A stretch of DNA of 5,314 nucleotides, from positions 1 to 5,314 of the forward strand of contig CAIZGZ010000124.1 of assembly GCA_903932695.1 (NCBI GenBank), given 5' to 3'. Below, in pieces: positions 1-5,314 of this stretch. A model generated the notes under the pieces. That model was not told the DNA's origin, made no database searches, and saw only the letters and a program-made list of their open reading frames with translations. This DNA is from an uncultured Actinomycetes bacterium (GTDB taxonomy: Bacteria > Actinomycetota > Actinomycetes > Nanopelagicales > Nanopelagicaceae). The first letter of the stretch is position 1; each line of letters starts with the position of its first letter. The position numbers and the translations under genes are program-made.

Positions 1-183
1 CCAGACGAATACCCGAAGGCCAACGCCGATCTGAGGCGCCGCTAGCCCTGCCCCAGGAGCTTCTAGCATCGTGTCGGTGAGATCTCGGACGAGGGTTCGC
101 AGCTCCTTGTCAAAAGTGGTGACAGGTAGAGCGGGTGTTGTGAGAACCGGGTCGCCGAAAAGCCGGATAGGTTGGATCGACAT
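1..183 (-). CDS. def: Peptide deformylase, N-terminal part (runs off the left edge)
   Basis: Peptide deformylase is a metalloenzyme that removes the formyl group from the initiator methionine of nascent proteins at the ribosome exit. Only the first 61 residues are visible, beginning MSIQPIRLFGDPVL, a typical opening for actinobacterial deformylases. The first family motif is present as GAGLAAPQ at residues 44-51 (consensus GxGLAAPQ), followed by IGVGLRVFVW. The metal-binding EGCLS and HExxH motifs would lie beyond the left edge, so catalytic competence cannot be judged. The ATG at 183-181 is the only reasonable start: a TAG stop lies in frame four codons upstream, and the residues after the ATG match the family beginning. 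It follows the priA stop by 17 nt and is probably co-transcribed; in many bacteria the next gene is fmt, which I would expect further left but cannot see. Family assignment is secure from the motif; completeness is unknown. Confidence 0.93.
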   Translation of the reverse strand, partial: MSIQPIRLFGDPVLTTPALPVTTFDKELRTLVRDLTDTMLEAPGAGLAAPQIGVGLRVFVW

Positions 184-187
184 CCTC
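184..187 (-). promoter_or_regulatory. GAGG abutting the def start codon; no well-spaced ribosome binding site
   Basis: On the minus strand the sequence before the def ATG reads AATACGAGG-ATG. The purine-rich GAGG touches the start codon with no spacer, which is too close for a normal Shine-Dalgarno contact. A better-looking GGAG lies at the end of priA (about 205-208), but is roughly 20 nt from the ATG, which is too far. The start itself is fixed by the in-frame stop just upstream, so initiation may depend on coupling to termination of priA. Confidence 0.4.
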
Positions 188-199
188 GTATTCTAGCCG

Positions 200-2107
200 T
201 TAGATCTCCAGGTCGTAGGGATCTATATAACTGCGAATCAGGGGGGATCTACGCATACTGAGCACTCGGTTGATCTCCGTTAATCGAAGGACCACCGCCG
301 GTGCGCAAAGTCGAGGTGTTTTGAGGATCAATCGGACCTCATCGCGCCGCTTTCCGTGAGGAATCGGTCCGATCAGAGTCAGCTCATTGCGTTCAACGAA
401 ATCTTGCAATGCACTCTGGACCGGAGTGAGTTCTTCGCCTTCGACGATAATCAGTCGGAAATTCGGAGGTAGCTGTGCACTATCTCGTTCTGCTATCTCA
501 CGCGCATTTGCTGAAGCGGAGTTGCCGAGCAGCAAGTATTGGGAGAGTGAATGGTTTGAGGGCAGCGAGAGGAATAACTCTCCCCCTGGCTTGAGCATTG
601 AAAGAACCCGAAGGGTTTCGATCCGAGTGCGCTCAAAGGCTCGCAAGGATAGCTGCAACAGCGACCTCTCAAGATCTAACAGAATTATTGCTTGATATTG
701 ACCAACGGGCTCAACTCCCGATGTGGAGAGAACAATGGCTGGTGCATCTGGGAGATTCAAGATGGGGTGTTCGGCGTGAGAGATGATGATTTGAATATTG
801 GGGAAAGATTTGCCGAAGTCATCTGCAATTCGCTCCACTCCAGCTCTTGTAACACGTGGCACGCTCGATTGGCAGAATTCGCAGCGCCAATCGATATAAC
901 GTCGCTTACAGGTACTGCATTGAGGATCGGGTTCATTTCGCTCATAGATGAGATTTGAACCGCATGAGCATTTTGCGATATTCCTGCATTTTTGACACGA
1001 GAAAGTCCGCACGTATCCGGTGTTCACAACTCTGACGAGAACTGGTCCGTTCTTTAAACCTCGTGCAATGACCGGAAAATATGAATACTGATCATCCTCG
1101 TCAGCATAGGTGGTCTTTGGTGGCTTTGATCGTGAAAAGGTGTAATAGGAGATCTCCCCTCGATCTCGCATCGCAACGAGCTCGAGCGATGGTGCACACG
1201 AGGCAAAAATTACCGAGAAGCGCTCAGATCGAATCAGGGCGATATCGCGCGTATTCCAGCCAGGTGATCTGCGATCGTAGTGAGATGGATCGTTGTCATC
1301 GAGGACGATGATCGTTGCTCCAACTGGAAGTGCATAAAGGACGCTCGATCTCGTACCTATGGAGATTCGAAGATCTCCCCGACGCAGTTGTGAGAGAGCA
1401 ACAAACTTCTCAGATTTCTTCATCTCCCCAGAGATGGTTGCTACTGGCAGATGTAACTCTTCGGAGATCATCTGGAGAATCTGAAGATCTCGCTCATCGG
1501 GAACGATGAGCAGAACGTGAGAGACCTCGGATCTAGCAATGACTAGCTCAAGCGCGCTTCTCCAGTATGGAACATTTCTCGCAAGCTCAACAACGCCACG
1601 AATTTGCTTGGCTTGGACCAACCAGGCCGTTAAGTCAGCGGGTAGCTGGTTCCCATAATTCTGGTCAGAGTGAGGCTCCCCCGGCTGTAGTTTGAGGATG
1701 GCCTTCTCGCCCACTGCGGAAAAGGCAGGGATGGAACTGGCAAAGAAATACCATGGGGCTACCCCGTAGCGAGCAGCGATATCGAGGATCTCGTCGATGT
1801 GGCCTTGATCGGTAATTGGAGTTTGTCCAAAGACCCGATGAATTGGCTTGATGCGTCCGGCTATGCTCGTCGTTGGCTCTCTCGCGACAATGACTCCGAG
1901 CACCAGATTTTGGTTGAAGGGAACCTCAACCAGGGTTCCCACCACGGCTTGATCGCTGAACTCAGCTGGAACTGCGTAGTCCAGAAAGGGTTCAATGTGA
2001 GGTGCTGGTACATCGACAAGGACTCGTGCAAAGGGTAGATCAGAGGTGATCGCTCGGGTAGGAGCTGCCTTCTCTCGTTTTAAGCGAAGTGGCTTTACCT
2101 CAGCCAC
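200..2107 (-). CDS. priA: PriA-like replication restart protein of the actinobacterial, helicase-motif-less type
   Basis: PriA recognises abandoned replication forks and D-loops and starts reloading of the replicative helicase. This 635-residue protein has the PriA layout: a 3'-DNA-binding domain (about 26-130, with VLVDVPAPHIEPFLDYAVP), helicase-derived lobes (about 160-325 and 350-515), a cysteine-rich zinc module between 371 and 412, and a C-terminal domain (about 555-635). Eight cysteines fall in four pairs (371/374, 380/382, 397/400, 409/412), matching the two-zinc arrangement of E. coli PriA except that the second pair is CxC. The ATPase signatures are gone: the Walker A site is RGVVELARNVPYW near 170-182, the DEEH box is DDND at 270-273, and the QVAGRAGR motif VI is absent near 500. 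GTRS at 251-254 survives. Loss of helicase motifs is known for actinobacterial PriA, so it probably acts as a DNA-binding and loading platform without unwinding. The start is GTG at 2107, the first possible codon after an in-frame stop, six bases after metK, giving a basic 25-residue leader. Confidence 0.93.
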   Translation of the reverse strand: MAEVKPLRLKREKAAPTRAITSDLPFARVLVDVPAPHIEPFLDYAVPAEFSDQAVVGTLVEVPFNQNLVLGVIVAREPTTSIAGRIKPIHRVFGQTPITDQGHIDEILDIAARYGVAPWYFFASSIPAFSAVGEKAILKLQPGEPHSDQNYGNQLPADLTAWLVQAKQIRGVVELARNVPYWRSALELVIARSEVSHVLLIVPDERDLQILQMISEELHLPVATISGEMKKSEKFVALSQLRRGDLRISIGTRSSVLYALPVGATIIVLDDNDPSHYDRRSPGWNTRDIALIRSERFSVIFASCAPSLELVAMRDRGEISYYTFSRSKPPKTTYADEDDQYSYFPVIARGLKNGPVLVRVVNTGYVRTFSCQKCRNIAKCSCGSNLIYERNEPDPQCSTCKRRYIDWRCEFCQSSVPRVTRAGVERIADDFGKSFPNIQIIISHAEHPILNLPDAPAIVLSTSGVEPVGQYQAIILLDLERSLLQLSLRAFERTRIETLRVLSMLKPGGELFLSLPSNHSLSQYLLLGNSASANAREIAERDSAQLPPNFRLIIVEGEELTPVQSALQDFVERNELTLIGPIPHGKRRDEVRLILKTPRLCAPAVVLRLTEINRVLSMRRSPLIRSYIDPYDLEI

Positions 2108-2113
2108 GTCACT

Positions 2114-3307
2114 TTAACCTTTGACTGCTTGCTGTAATGCAGCACTTCGATTCGTAACTTCCCATGTAAATTCCGGAAGCTCGCGTCCAAAGTGACCATA
2201 ACTCGCGGTCTTGCTATAGATCGGGCGTAGCAGATCGAGATCGCGAATAATCGCAGCCGGGCGTAGATCAAAGACCGACTCGATGGCGGCCTCAATCTGG
2301 AGAACCGGGACTTTCTCGGTTCCAAATGTTTCTACGAAGAGACCAACTGGCTGGGCTTTGCCAATCGCATAGGCAACTTGCACTTCGCAGCGAGAAGCAA
2401 GTCCAGCAGCGACTACATTCTTCGCAACCCATCGCATTGCATAGGCCGCAGAGCGATCGACCTTTGATGGATCCTTGCCTGAAAATGCACCACCACCGTG
2501 TCGTGCCATGCCGCCGTAGGTATCAACGATGATCTTTCGACCCGTTAGTCCAGCATCTCCCATCGGCCCACCTGTCACAAAGCGTCCAGTGGGATTGATA
2601 AGAACGCGAAGCTGAGATGTATCGATATCAAGATCTGCTATCACGGGTGCAATAACAAGACGCTCGATATCTGGAGCGAGCGTTGAGACCAGATCAATAT
2701 CCGCCGCATGCTGTGAGGAGATAACTACCGTATTGAGTGCAACAGCGCGATCATGGTCGTATTCAATGGTGACTTGGGTCTTGCCATCTGGGCGAAGATA
2801 CGAGAGTTCTCCAGTTTTGCGAACGAGCGCTAAGCGTTGGGAGAGTTTATGAGCGAGCGAAATGGGTAGCGGCATGAGCTCTGGTGTGTCATCACAGGCA
2901 TATCCGAACATCAGACCCTGATCACCAGCTCCTTGCGCGTCGAGTGGATCAACCGATGATGCAACTCGCGACTCAAAAGCAGTGTTTACGCCTTGCGCGA
3001 TGTCGCTGGATTGTTGACCAATGCTCAGCGAGACACCACAGGAATTACCATCGAATCCCTTATCAGATGAGTCGTAACCGATCTCAAGAACCGTGTCGCG
3101 AACAATGTTCATCACATCTGCGTATCCACTGGTTGTGACTTCACCGGCAACGTGCACCTGTCCGGTGGTAATGAGAGTCTCGACTGCTACACGAGAACGT
3201 GAGTCTTGGCTCAAAAGAGAGTCGAGGATCGCATCGGAGATTTGATCCGCCATCTTATCTGGATGGCCTTCGGTGACCGACTCTGAGGTAAATAGGCGCT
3301 TAGTCAT
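2114..3307 (-). CDS. metK: S-adenosylmethionine synthetase (methionine adenosyltransferase)
   Basis: MetK makes S-adenosylmethionine, phosphate and diphosphate from methionine, ATP and water in the cytosol, supplying methyl groups for the whole cell. The 397-residue protein has the normal family length and both signatures: [12 protein letters not shown] at 126-137 and GGGAFSGKD at 271-279. Active-site residues are in place by position: H15 and D17 in SEGHPDK-like TEGHPDK, E43, E56, D129, K164, D251, R257-K258 in [14 protein letters not shown], and K278. The cysteine of DGNSCGV (C90) and the C-terminal SYGHFGR are also kept, so the enzyme should be active. ATG at 3307 begins [18 protein letters not shown], the expected N-terminus, and lies within the last codons of coaBC (8-nt overlap, ATGACTAA). 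A modest AGG lies 8 nt upstream. No SAM-binding riboswitch or leader precedes it, so no SAM feedback on RNA level is visible here. Confidence 0.98.
   Translation of the reverse strand: MTKRLFTSESVTEGHPDKMADQISDAILDSLLSQDSRSRVAVETLITTGQVHVAGEVTTSGYADVMNIVRDTVLEIGYDSSDKGFDGNSCGVSLSIGQQSSDIAQGVNTAFESRVASSVDPLDAQGAGDQGLMFGYACDDTPELMPLPISLAHKLSQRLALVRKTGELSYLRPDGKTQVTIEYDHDRAVALNTVVISSQHAADIDLVSTLAPDIERLVIAPVIADLDIDTSQLRVLINPTGRFVTGGPMGDAGLTGRKIIVDTYGGMARHGGGAFSGKDPSKVDRSAAYAMRWVAKNVVAAGLASRCEVQVAYAIGKAQPVGLFVETFGTEKVPVLQIEAAIESVFDLRPAAIIRDLDLLRPIYSKTASYGHFGRELPEFTWEVTNRSAALQQAVKG
2118..2122 (-). promoter_or_regulatory. Ribosome binding site of priA inside the end of metK
   Basis: AAAGG lies 10 nt before the priA GTG and overlaps the last codons of metK (AAA GGT TAA). 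The spacing is slightly long but usable. It supports the GTG at 2107 as the true start of priA. Ribosomes finishing metK would expose or reuse this site, which fits translational coupling. Confidence 0.5.
3300..3307 (-). other. coaBC/metK overlap of 8 nt (ATGACTAA)
   Basis: The minus strand reads ATGACTAA: ATG starts metK, and the TAA in another frame ends coaBC. Such short start-stop overlaps usually indicate translational coupling, with a terminating ribosome restarting on the next gene. This would link production of the CoA and SAM enzymes. Confidence 0.9.
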
Positions 3308-4514
3308 TGGGTAAACCTAACTTATCGTGGGTTAAATCTAGAAGCTTCGTCGCAAGTGTCATTTTCGCTATCCGCCCAACCTCAATCGGCTGGTCGTTTG
3401 GTTGCAAAATCAGACCAGAAGTCTCTTCGCTGCCAAAGATAGGGCTTCCGATCACATCATTGAAATATAGGAGGTCAGCGTTCTTGGAGCGCAGCTTTGC
3501 ATCTGCTTTGGCGACTTGGTCTGCATCGTGAATATCGCCCTGGGCGGCGAAAGCAACGATTACTTGATCTGTGCGCTTAGTGGCTCCGAGCGAGGCTAGC
3601 AGATCGGGATTAGGCACGAGCTCGATCGTTGTTAGCTCTGACTTATCAATCTTGCCATGCAGCTTTTGGCGAGGACGAGCATCGGCGATCGCTGCCGCCA
3701 TGAACAAGAGATCGGATTCAGGAAATTCGCGATTGAGAACTTCTTGCATCTGCTCGGTGCTCTCAACATGAAGGACGCGGACGCCGTCGATATCTGGCAG
3801 AGTCACATTGGCACTGATGAGCGTCACCTCCGCTCCCCGCAGCGCTGCTTCGTACGCGATTGCATATCCCTGTTTCCCCGAGGAAGCGTTTCCGATGTAG
3901 CGCACGCCATCGATCGCTTCACGAGTACCACCAGCGGTGATTAAAACTTTTCTTCCGCGAAAGTCCGAACGGTGCTCAAGAAATTCGTTGATCTGGTCGA
4001 TGATCGATGGGATGGCTGGATAGCGACCAATTCCTACATCCTCCCCAGTCATTCGTCCTGTCTCTGGTTCAATGACAAGATAACCACGCTTTCGAAGCGT
4101 GGCAACATTCGAAACAGTGGCGGAGTTCTGCCACATCTCTGGATGCATAGCCGGCACAAGGATGATTGGTGCAGTGGATGCGAGTACCACGTTGGTGAGC
4201 AGATCATCCGCTCGTCCGCTCGCCAATCGCGCCAAAAGGTCTGCAGTGGTCGGCGCTATGACAATTGCCCTCGCCCGCTTTGCTAAATCGATATGTGGAA
4301 CTTCGTGAACACGATTCCAGAGATCAGAGGCAATCGGTCGGCCAGAGAGCGCCTCCCAGGTAGCAGCTCCAACAAAGTTCAAGCTTGAACGAGTTGGGAT
4401 CACGTTGATGAGAAAGCCTTCGTCTTGCAATCTGCGAAGCAGTTCGCAGCTCTTATAAGCCGAAATCCCACCGCCAACTCCGAGAACAATTTCGCGACTA
4501 AGTTTCTTACTCAT
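3300..4514 (-). CDS. coaBC: Bifunctional phosphopantothenoylcysteine synthetase/decarboxylase
   Basis: CoaBC carries out two consecutive steps of coenzyme A synthesis: CoaB joins cysteine to 4'-phosphopantothenate with CTP, and CoaC decarboxylates the product to 4'-phosphopantetheine using FMN. The 404-residue length is normal. The CoaC flavoprotein domain occupies about 1-180, with [10 protein letters not shown] at 13-22, the catalytic histidine H74 in [13 protein letters not shown] and PAMHPEMW at 121-128. The CoaB domain runs from about 186 to the end, with [20 protein letters not shown] at 192-211 followed by [12 protein letters not shown] at 273-281, GKIDK at 287-291, ELVPNPDLL at 298-306, and FNDV at 351-354. 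The flap that carries a cysteine in E. coli (ACGDIGPGRM) reads [11 protein letters not shown] here, so that cysteine is absent; I recall the same in other actinobacterial homologues. Start ATG at 4514 has GGAG 6 nt upstream and gives the expected N-terminus [20 protein letters not shown]. It overlaps metK by 8 nt. Confidence 0.97.
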   Translation of the reverse strand: MSKKLSREIVLGVGGGISAYKSCELLRRLQDEGFLINVIPTRSSLNFVGAATWEALSGRPIASDLWNRVHEVPHIDLAKRARAIVIAPTTADLLARLASGRADDLLTNVVLASTAPIILVPAMHPEMWQNSATVSNVATLRKRGYLVIEPETGRMTGEDVGIGRYPAIPSIIDQINEFLEHRSDFRGRKVLITAGGTREAIDGVRYIGNASSGKQGYAIAYEAALRGAEVTLISANVTLPDIDGVRVLHVESTEQMQEVLNREFPESDLLFMAAAIADARPRQKLHGKIDKSELTTIELVPNPDLLASLGATKRTDQVIVAFAAQGDIHDADQVAKADAKLRSKNADLLYFNDVIGSPIFGSEETSGLILQPNDQPIEVGRIAKMTLATKLLDLTHDKLGLPND

Positions 4515-4568
4515 CGCTTGCTCCGGTGTGAGAGGTGGGATTGTGGGTAAATGTCAGAGATGCAGGAG
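4515..4568 (-). other. 54-nt spacer between rpoZ and coaBC; no promoter or terminator seen
   Basis: This is the longest non-coding stretch in the window. Apart from the coaBC ribosome binding site it is pyrimidine-rich on the coding strand (TTTACCCACAATCCCACC and similar). I find no inverted repeat with a T-run that would make a terminator. A CTGACA resembling a -35 box has no acceptable -10 box at 16-18 nt. It is most simply read as an untranslated operon spacer. Confidence 0.5.
4521..4526 (-). promoter_or_regulatory. Ribosome binding site of coaBC
   Basis: CCGGAG on the minus strand ends 6 nt before the coaBC ATG, a good Shine-Dalgarno match at ideal spacing. It fixes the start at 4514 and is the cleanest such site in the window, in keeping with coaBC being the one gene here that has a real spacer in front of it. 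Confidence 0.7.
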
Positions 4569-4859
4569 TTATGCCACTGGTTCTTCTGAAGTTGCTGGAG
4601 CTTGAGGCTCCAAATTTTCGATTGTTAAGAGACCATCATTGATCTCACGCAGCGCGATTGAGAGCGGCTTCTCGTGGACATATGTCTCTACAAGTGGGCC
4701 GACGTACTCAAGGAGGCCTTCGCCTAGTTGTGAGTAGTAGGCATTGATCTGGCGTGCGCGCTTAGCGGCATAGAGAACGAGGCTGTACTTAGATCCAGCC
4801 GCATCCAAGAGCTGATCGATCGGCGGATGCGTAATTCCATCAGTTAGCTGTGATGACAT
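4569..4859 (-). CDS. rpoZ: DNA-directed RNA polymerase omega subunit
   Basis: Omega is the small RNA polymerase subunit that wraps the beta-prime C-terminus and helps assemble and stabilise the enzyme. The 96-residue protein has the conserved actinobacterial core: [20 protein letters not shown] at 8-27, [20 protein letters not shown] at 31-50, EYVGPLV at 51-57 and [13 protein letters not shown] at 62-74. The last 16 residues ([13 protein letters not shown] region) form an acidic, Pro/Ala-rich tail that is probably disordered. Two upstream in-frame ATGs (4880 and 4871) would add MRRMRTT, but the ATG at 4859 is preferred: it has GAGG 6 nt upstream and gives the MSS...GIT..PPID beginning usual for this family. 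The 5' end overlaps gmk by 20 nt, which suggests coupled translation. The gmk-rpoZ pairing is found in many bacteria. Confidence 0.96.
   Translation of the reverse strand: MSSQLTDGITHPPIDQLLDAAGSKYSLVLYAAKRARQINAYYSQLGEGLLEYVGPLVETYVHEKPLSIALREINDGLLTIENLEPQAPATSEEPVA
4840..4859 (-). other. gmk/rpoZ overlap of 20 nt
   Basis: The rpoZ start codon (4859-4857) lies upstream of the gmk TGA stop (4842-4840), so 20 bases are read in two frames. They encode the last residues of Gmk (about NVITAN) and the first of RpoZ (MSSQLT). The Gmk tail here is past the conserved fold, so the overlap should cost little. Confidence 0.85.
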
Positions 4860-5314
4860 TGTGGTCCTCATTCTTCTCATAGGGCGCAGTCGCCAAGGGT
4901 ATCAGGCGCTGCAGGAGCAGGTCGACTCGATCGTTGACCAGAATCTGGTCGAATTCGGGGGCCGCCGCCATCTCTTGCTCGGCCAGAGCCAAGCGGGCGG
5001 CTCGACGCTCCGGGGAATCTGTCCCCCGACTGGTTAGACGGCGGACCAGCTCCTGCCAATCTGGAGGCGATATGAAAAAGAGCCGCGAGCTCGGTTCGCT
5101 CTTTCGAACCTGCCGAGCGCCATCAATTTCGATCTCTAAGATCACGTGCTTGCCTAGCGCTCGCCATTCTTCGACCGGGGCGCGAGGAGTTCCATATCGG
5201 TTGCCAGCGAAGTCAGCCCATTCGAGAAACTCACCATTATCGATCATCTCGGCAAAACGCTCTGCCGTATAGAAGAAGTAGTCGATGCCGTCCCGCTCAC
5301 CAGGGCGTGGGTCA
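4840..5314 (-). CDS. gmk: Guanylate kinase, C-terminal part (start beyond the right edge)
   Basis: Guanylate kinase transfers phosphate from ATP to GMP or dGMP to give GDP or dGDP, an essential step in nucleotide supply. The frame is open to the right edge; 157 residues can be read, starting [14 protein letters not shown], which is the GMP-binding region after the usual TTR. The P-loop and the first arginines lie outside the window. Seen in order are DYFF (visible residues 11-14), [16 protein letters not shown] at 28-43 carrying the GMP-contacting Glu and Tyr, [15 protein letters not shown] at 57-71 (equivalent to LEIDxQGA, with Asp in place of the common Gln), FISPP, and the lid [17 protein letters not shown] at 91-107 followed by FDQILVND. 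The C-terminal tail [17 protein letters not shown] overruns the conserved fold and reads into rpoZ. An internal ATG at 5247 is not the start, since conserved residues continue upstream of it. Confidence 0.96.
   Translation of the reverse strand, partial: DPRPGERDGIDYFFYTAERFAEMIDNGEFLEWADFAGNRYGTPRAPVEEWRALGKHVILEIEIDGARQVRKSEPSSRLFFISPPDWQELVRRLTSRGTDSPERRAARLALAEQEMAAAPEFDQILVNDRVDLLLQRLIPLATAPYEKNEDHNVITAN
4866..4869 (-). promoter_or_regulatory. Ribosome binding site that decides the rpoZ start
   Basis: GAGG on the minus strand is followed by ACCACA (6 nt) and ATG. The site lies inside the gmk coding region. The two earlier ATGs in the same frame (4880, 4871) have no comparable site at a suitable distance, so this motif selects the ATG at 4859. 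Confidence 0.7.

Noticed and set aside
387..958. Several overlapping plus-strand frames opposite priA
   Set aside because: They are shadows of the priA reading frame. Their products are low-complexity and unlike any family I recognise.
3685..3692. Palindrome GCGATCGC, identical to the cyanobacterial HIP1 motif
   Set aside because: I noticed only this copy, inside coaBC; one copy is no repeat family, and the gene content is actinobacterial.
3972..4286. 104-codon plus-strand open frame opposite coaBC
   Set aside because: It lies wholly within conserved coaBC coding sequence, shows no domain, and is explained by antisense codon structure.
4530..4555. Possible promoter in the rpoZ-coaBC spacer (CTGACA like a -35 box)
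   Set aside because: No -10 hexamer lies at a suitable distance, and the spacer is short and pyrimidine-rich.
4860..4880. Seven-residue N-terminal extension of RpoZ (MRRMRTT)
   Set aside because: The ATG at 4859 has GAGG at 6 nt and gives the family's usual N-terminus; the extension only repeats sequence that codes for the Gmk tail.
4934..5272. 112-codon open frame on the plus strand opposite gmk
   Set aside because: It is the mirror of a conserved kinase region. The translation is rich in Arg and Ser, has no recognisable motif, and there is no ribosome binding site in keeping with a gene.

Overview
The window is a densely packed piece of core chromosome. All six genes lie on the minus strand, so the biological order runs from the right edge to the left: gmk (3' part only), rpoZ, coaBC, metK, priA, def (5' part only). 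The set covers guanylate kinase, RNA polymerase omega, coenzyme A synthesis, S-adenosylmethionine synthesis, the PriA replication-restart protein and peptide deformylase. I see no RNA gene, mobile element, CRISPR array, terminator or phage-like gene.

The organism is almost certainly an actinobacterium. The order gmk-rpoZ-coaBC-metK-priA-def is typical of that phylum. RpoZ has the actinobacterial core sequence. PriA belongs to the actinobacterial subtype that has lost its helicase motifs, and CoaBC reads PAMHPEMW where E. coli has PAMN. Base composition looks moderate (roughly 50-55% GC by eye), low for the phylum. Together with overlapping genes and almost no spacers this suggests a streamlined, perhaps aquatic, lineage. 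That last point is inference; I cannot name a genus.

Layout from right to left: gmk (4840-5314, start outside the window) overlaps rpoZ (4569-4859) by 20 nt. A 54-nt spacer, the longest gap in the window, separates rpoZ from coaBC (3300-4514). coaBC overlaps metK (2114-3307) by 8 nt. Six bases separate metK from priA (200-2107, GTG start). Seventeen or fewer bases separate priA from def (1-183, C-terminal part outside). The spacing strongly suggests one polycistronic transcript with coupled translation; its promoter must lie upstream of the window's right edge, unless a weak one is hidden inside a gene.

Functionally the group joins nucleotide supply (Gmk), transcription (RpoZ), two ATP-dependent cofactor routes (CoA and SAM), DNA replication restart (PriA) and maturation of nascent proteins (Def): a growth-linked housekeeping operon rather than a pathway. 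Points worth a second look are the dead-helicase PriA with a shortened zinc knuckle, the missing flap cysteine of CoaC, the same-frame metK/priA junction, the def start with GAGG directly against the ATG, and a hand-counted excess of GATC. I found no sign of an undescribed system.
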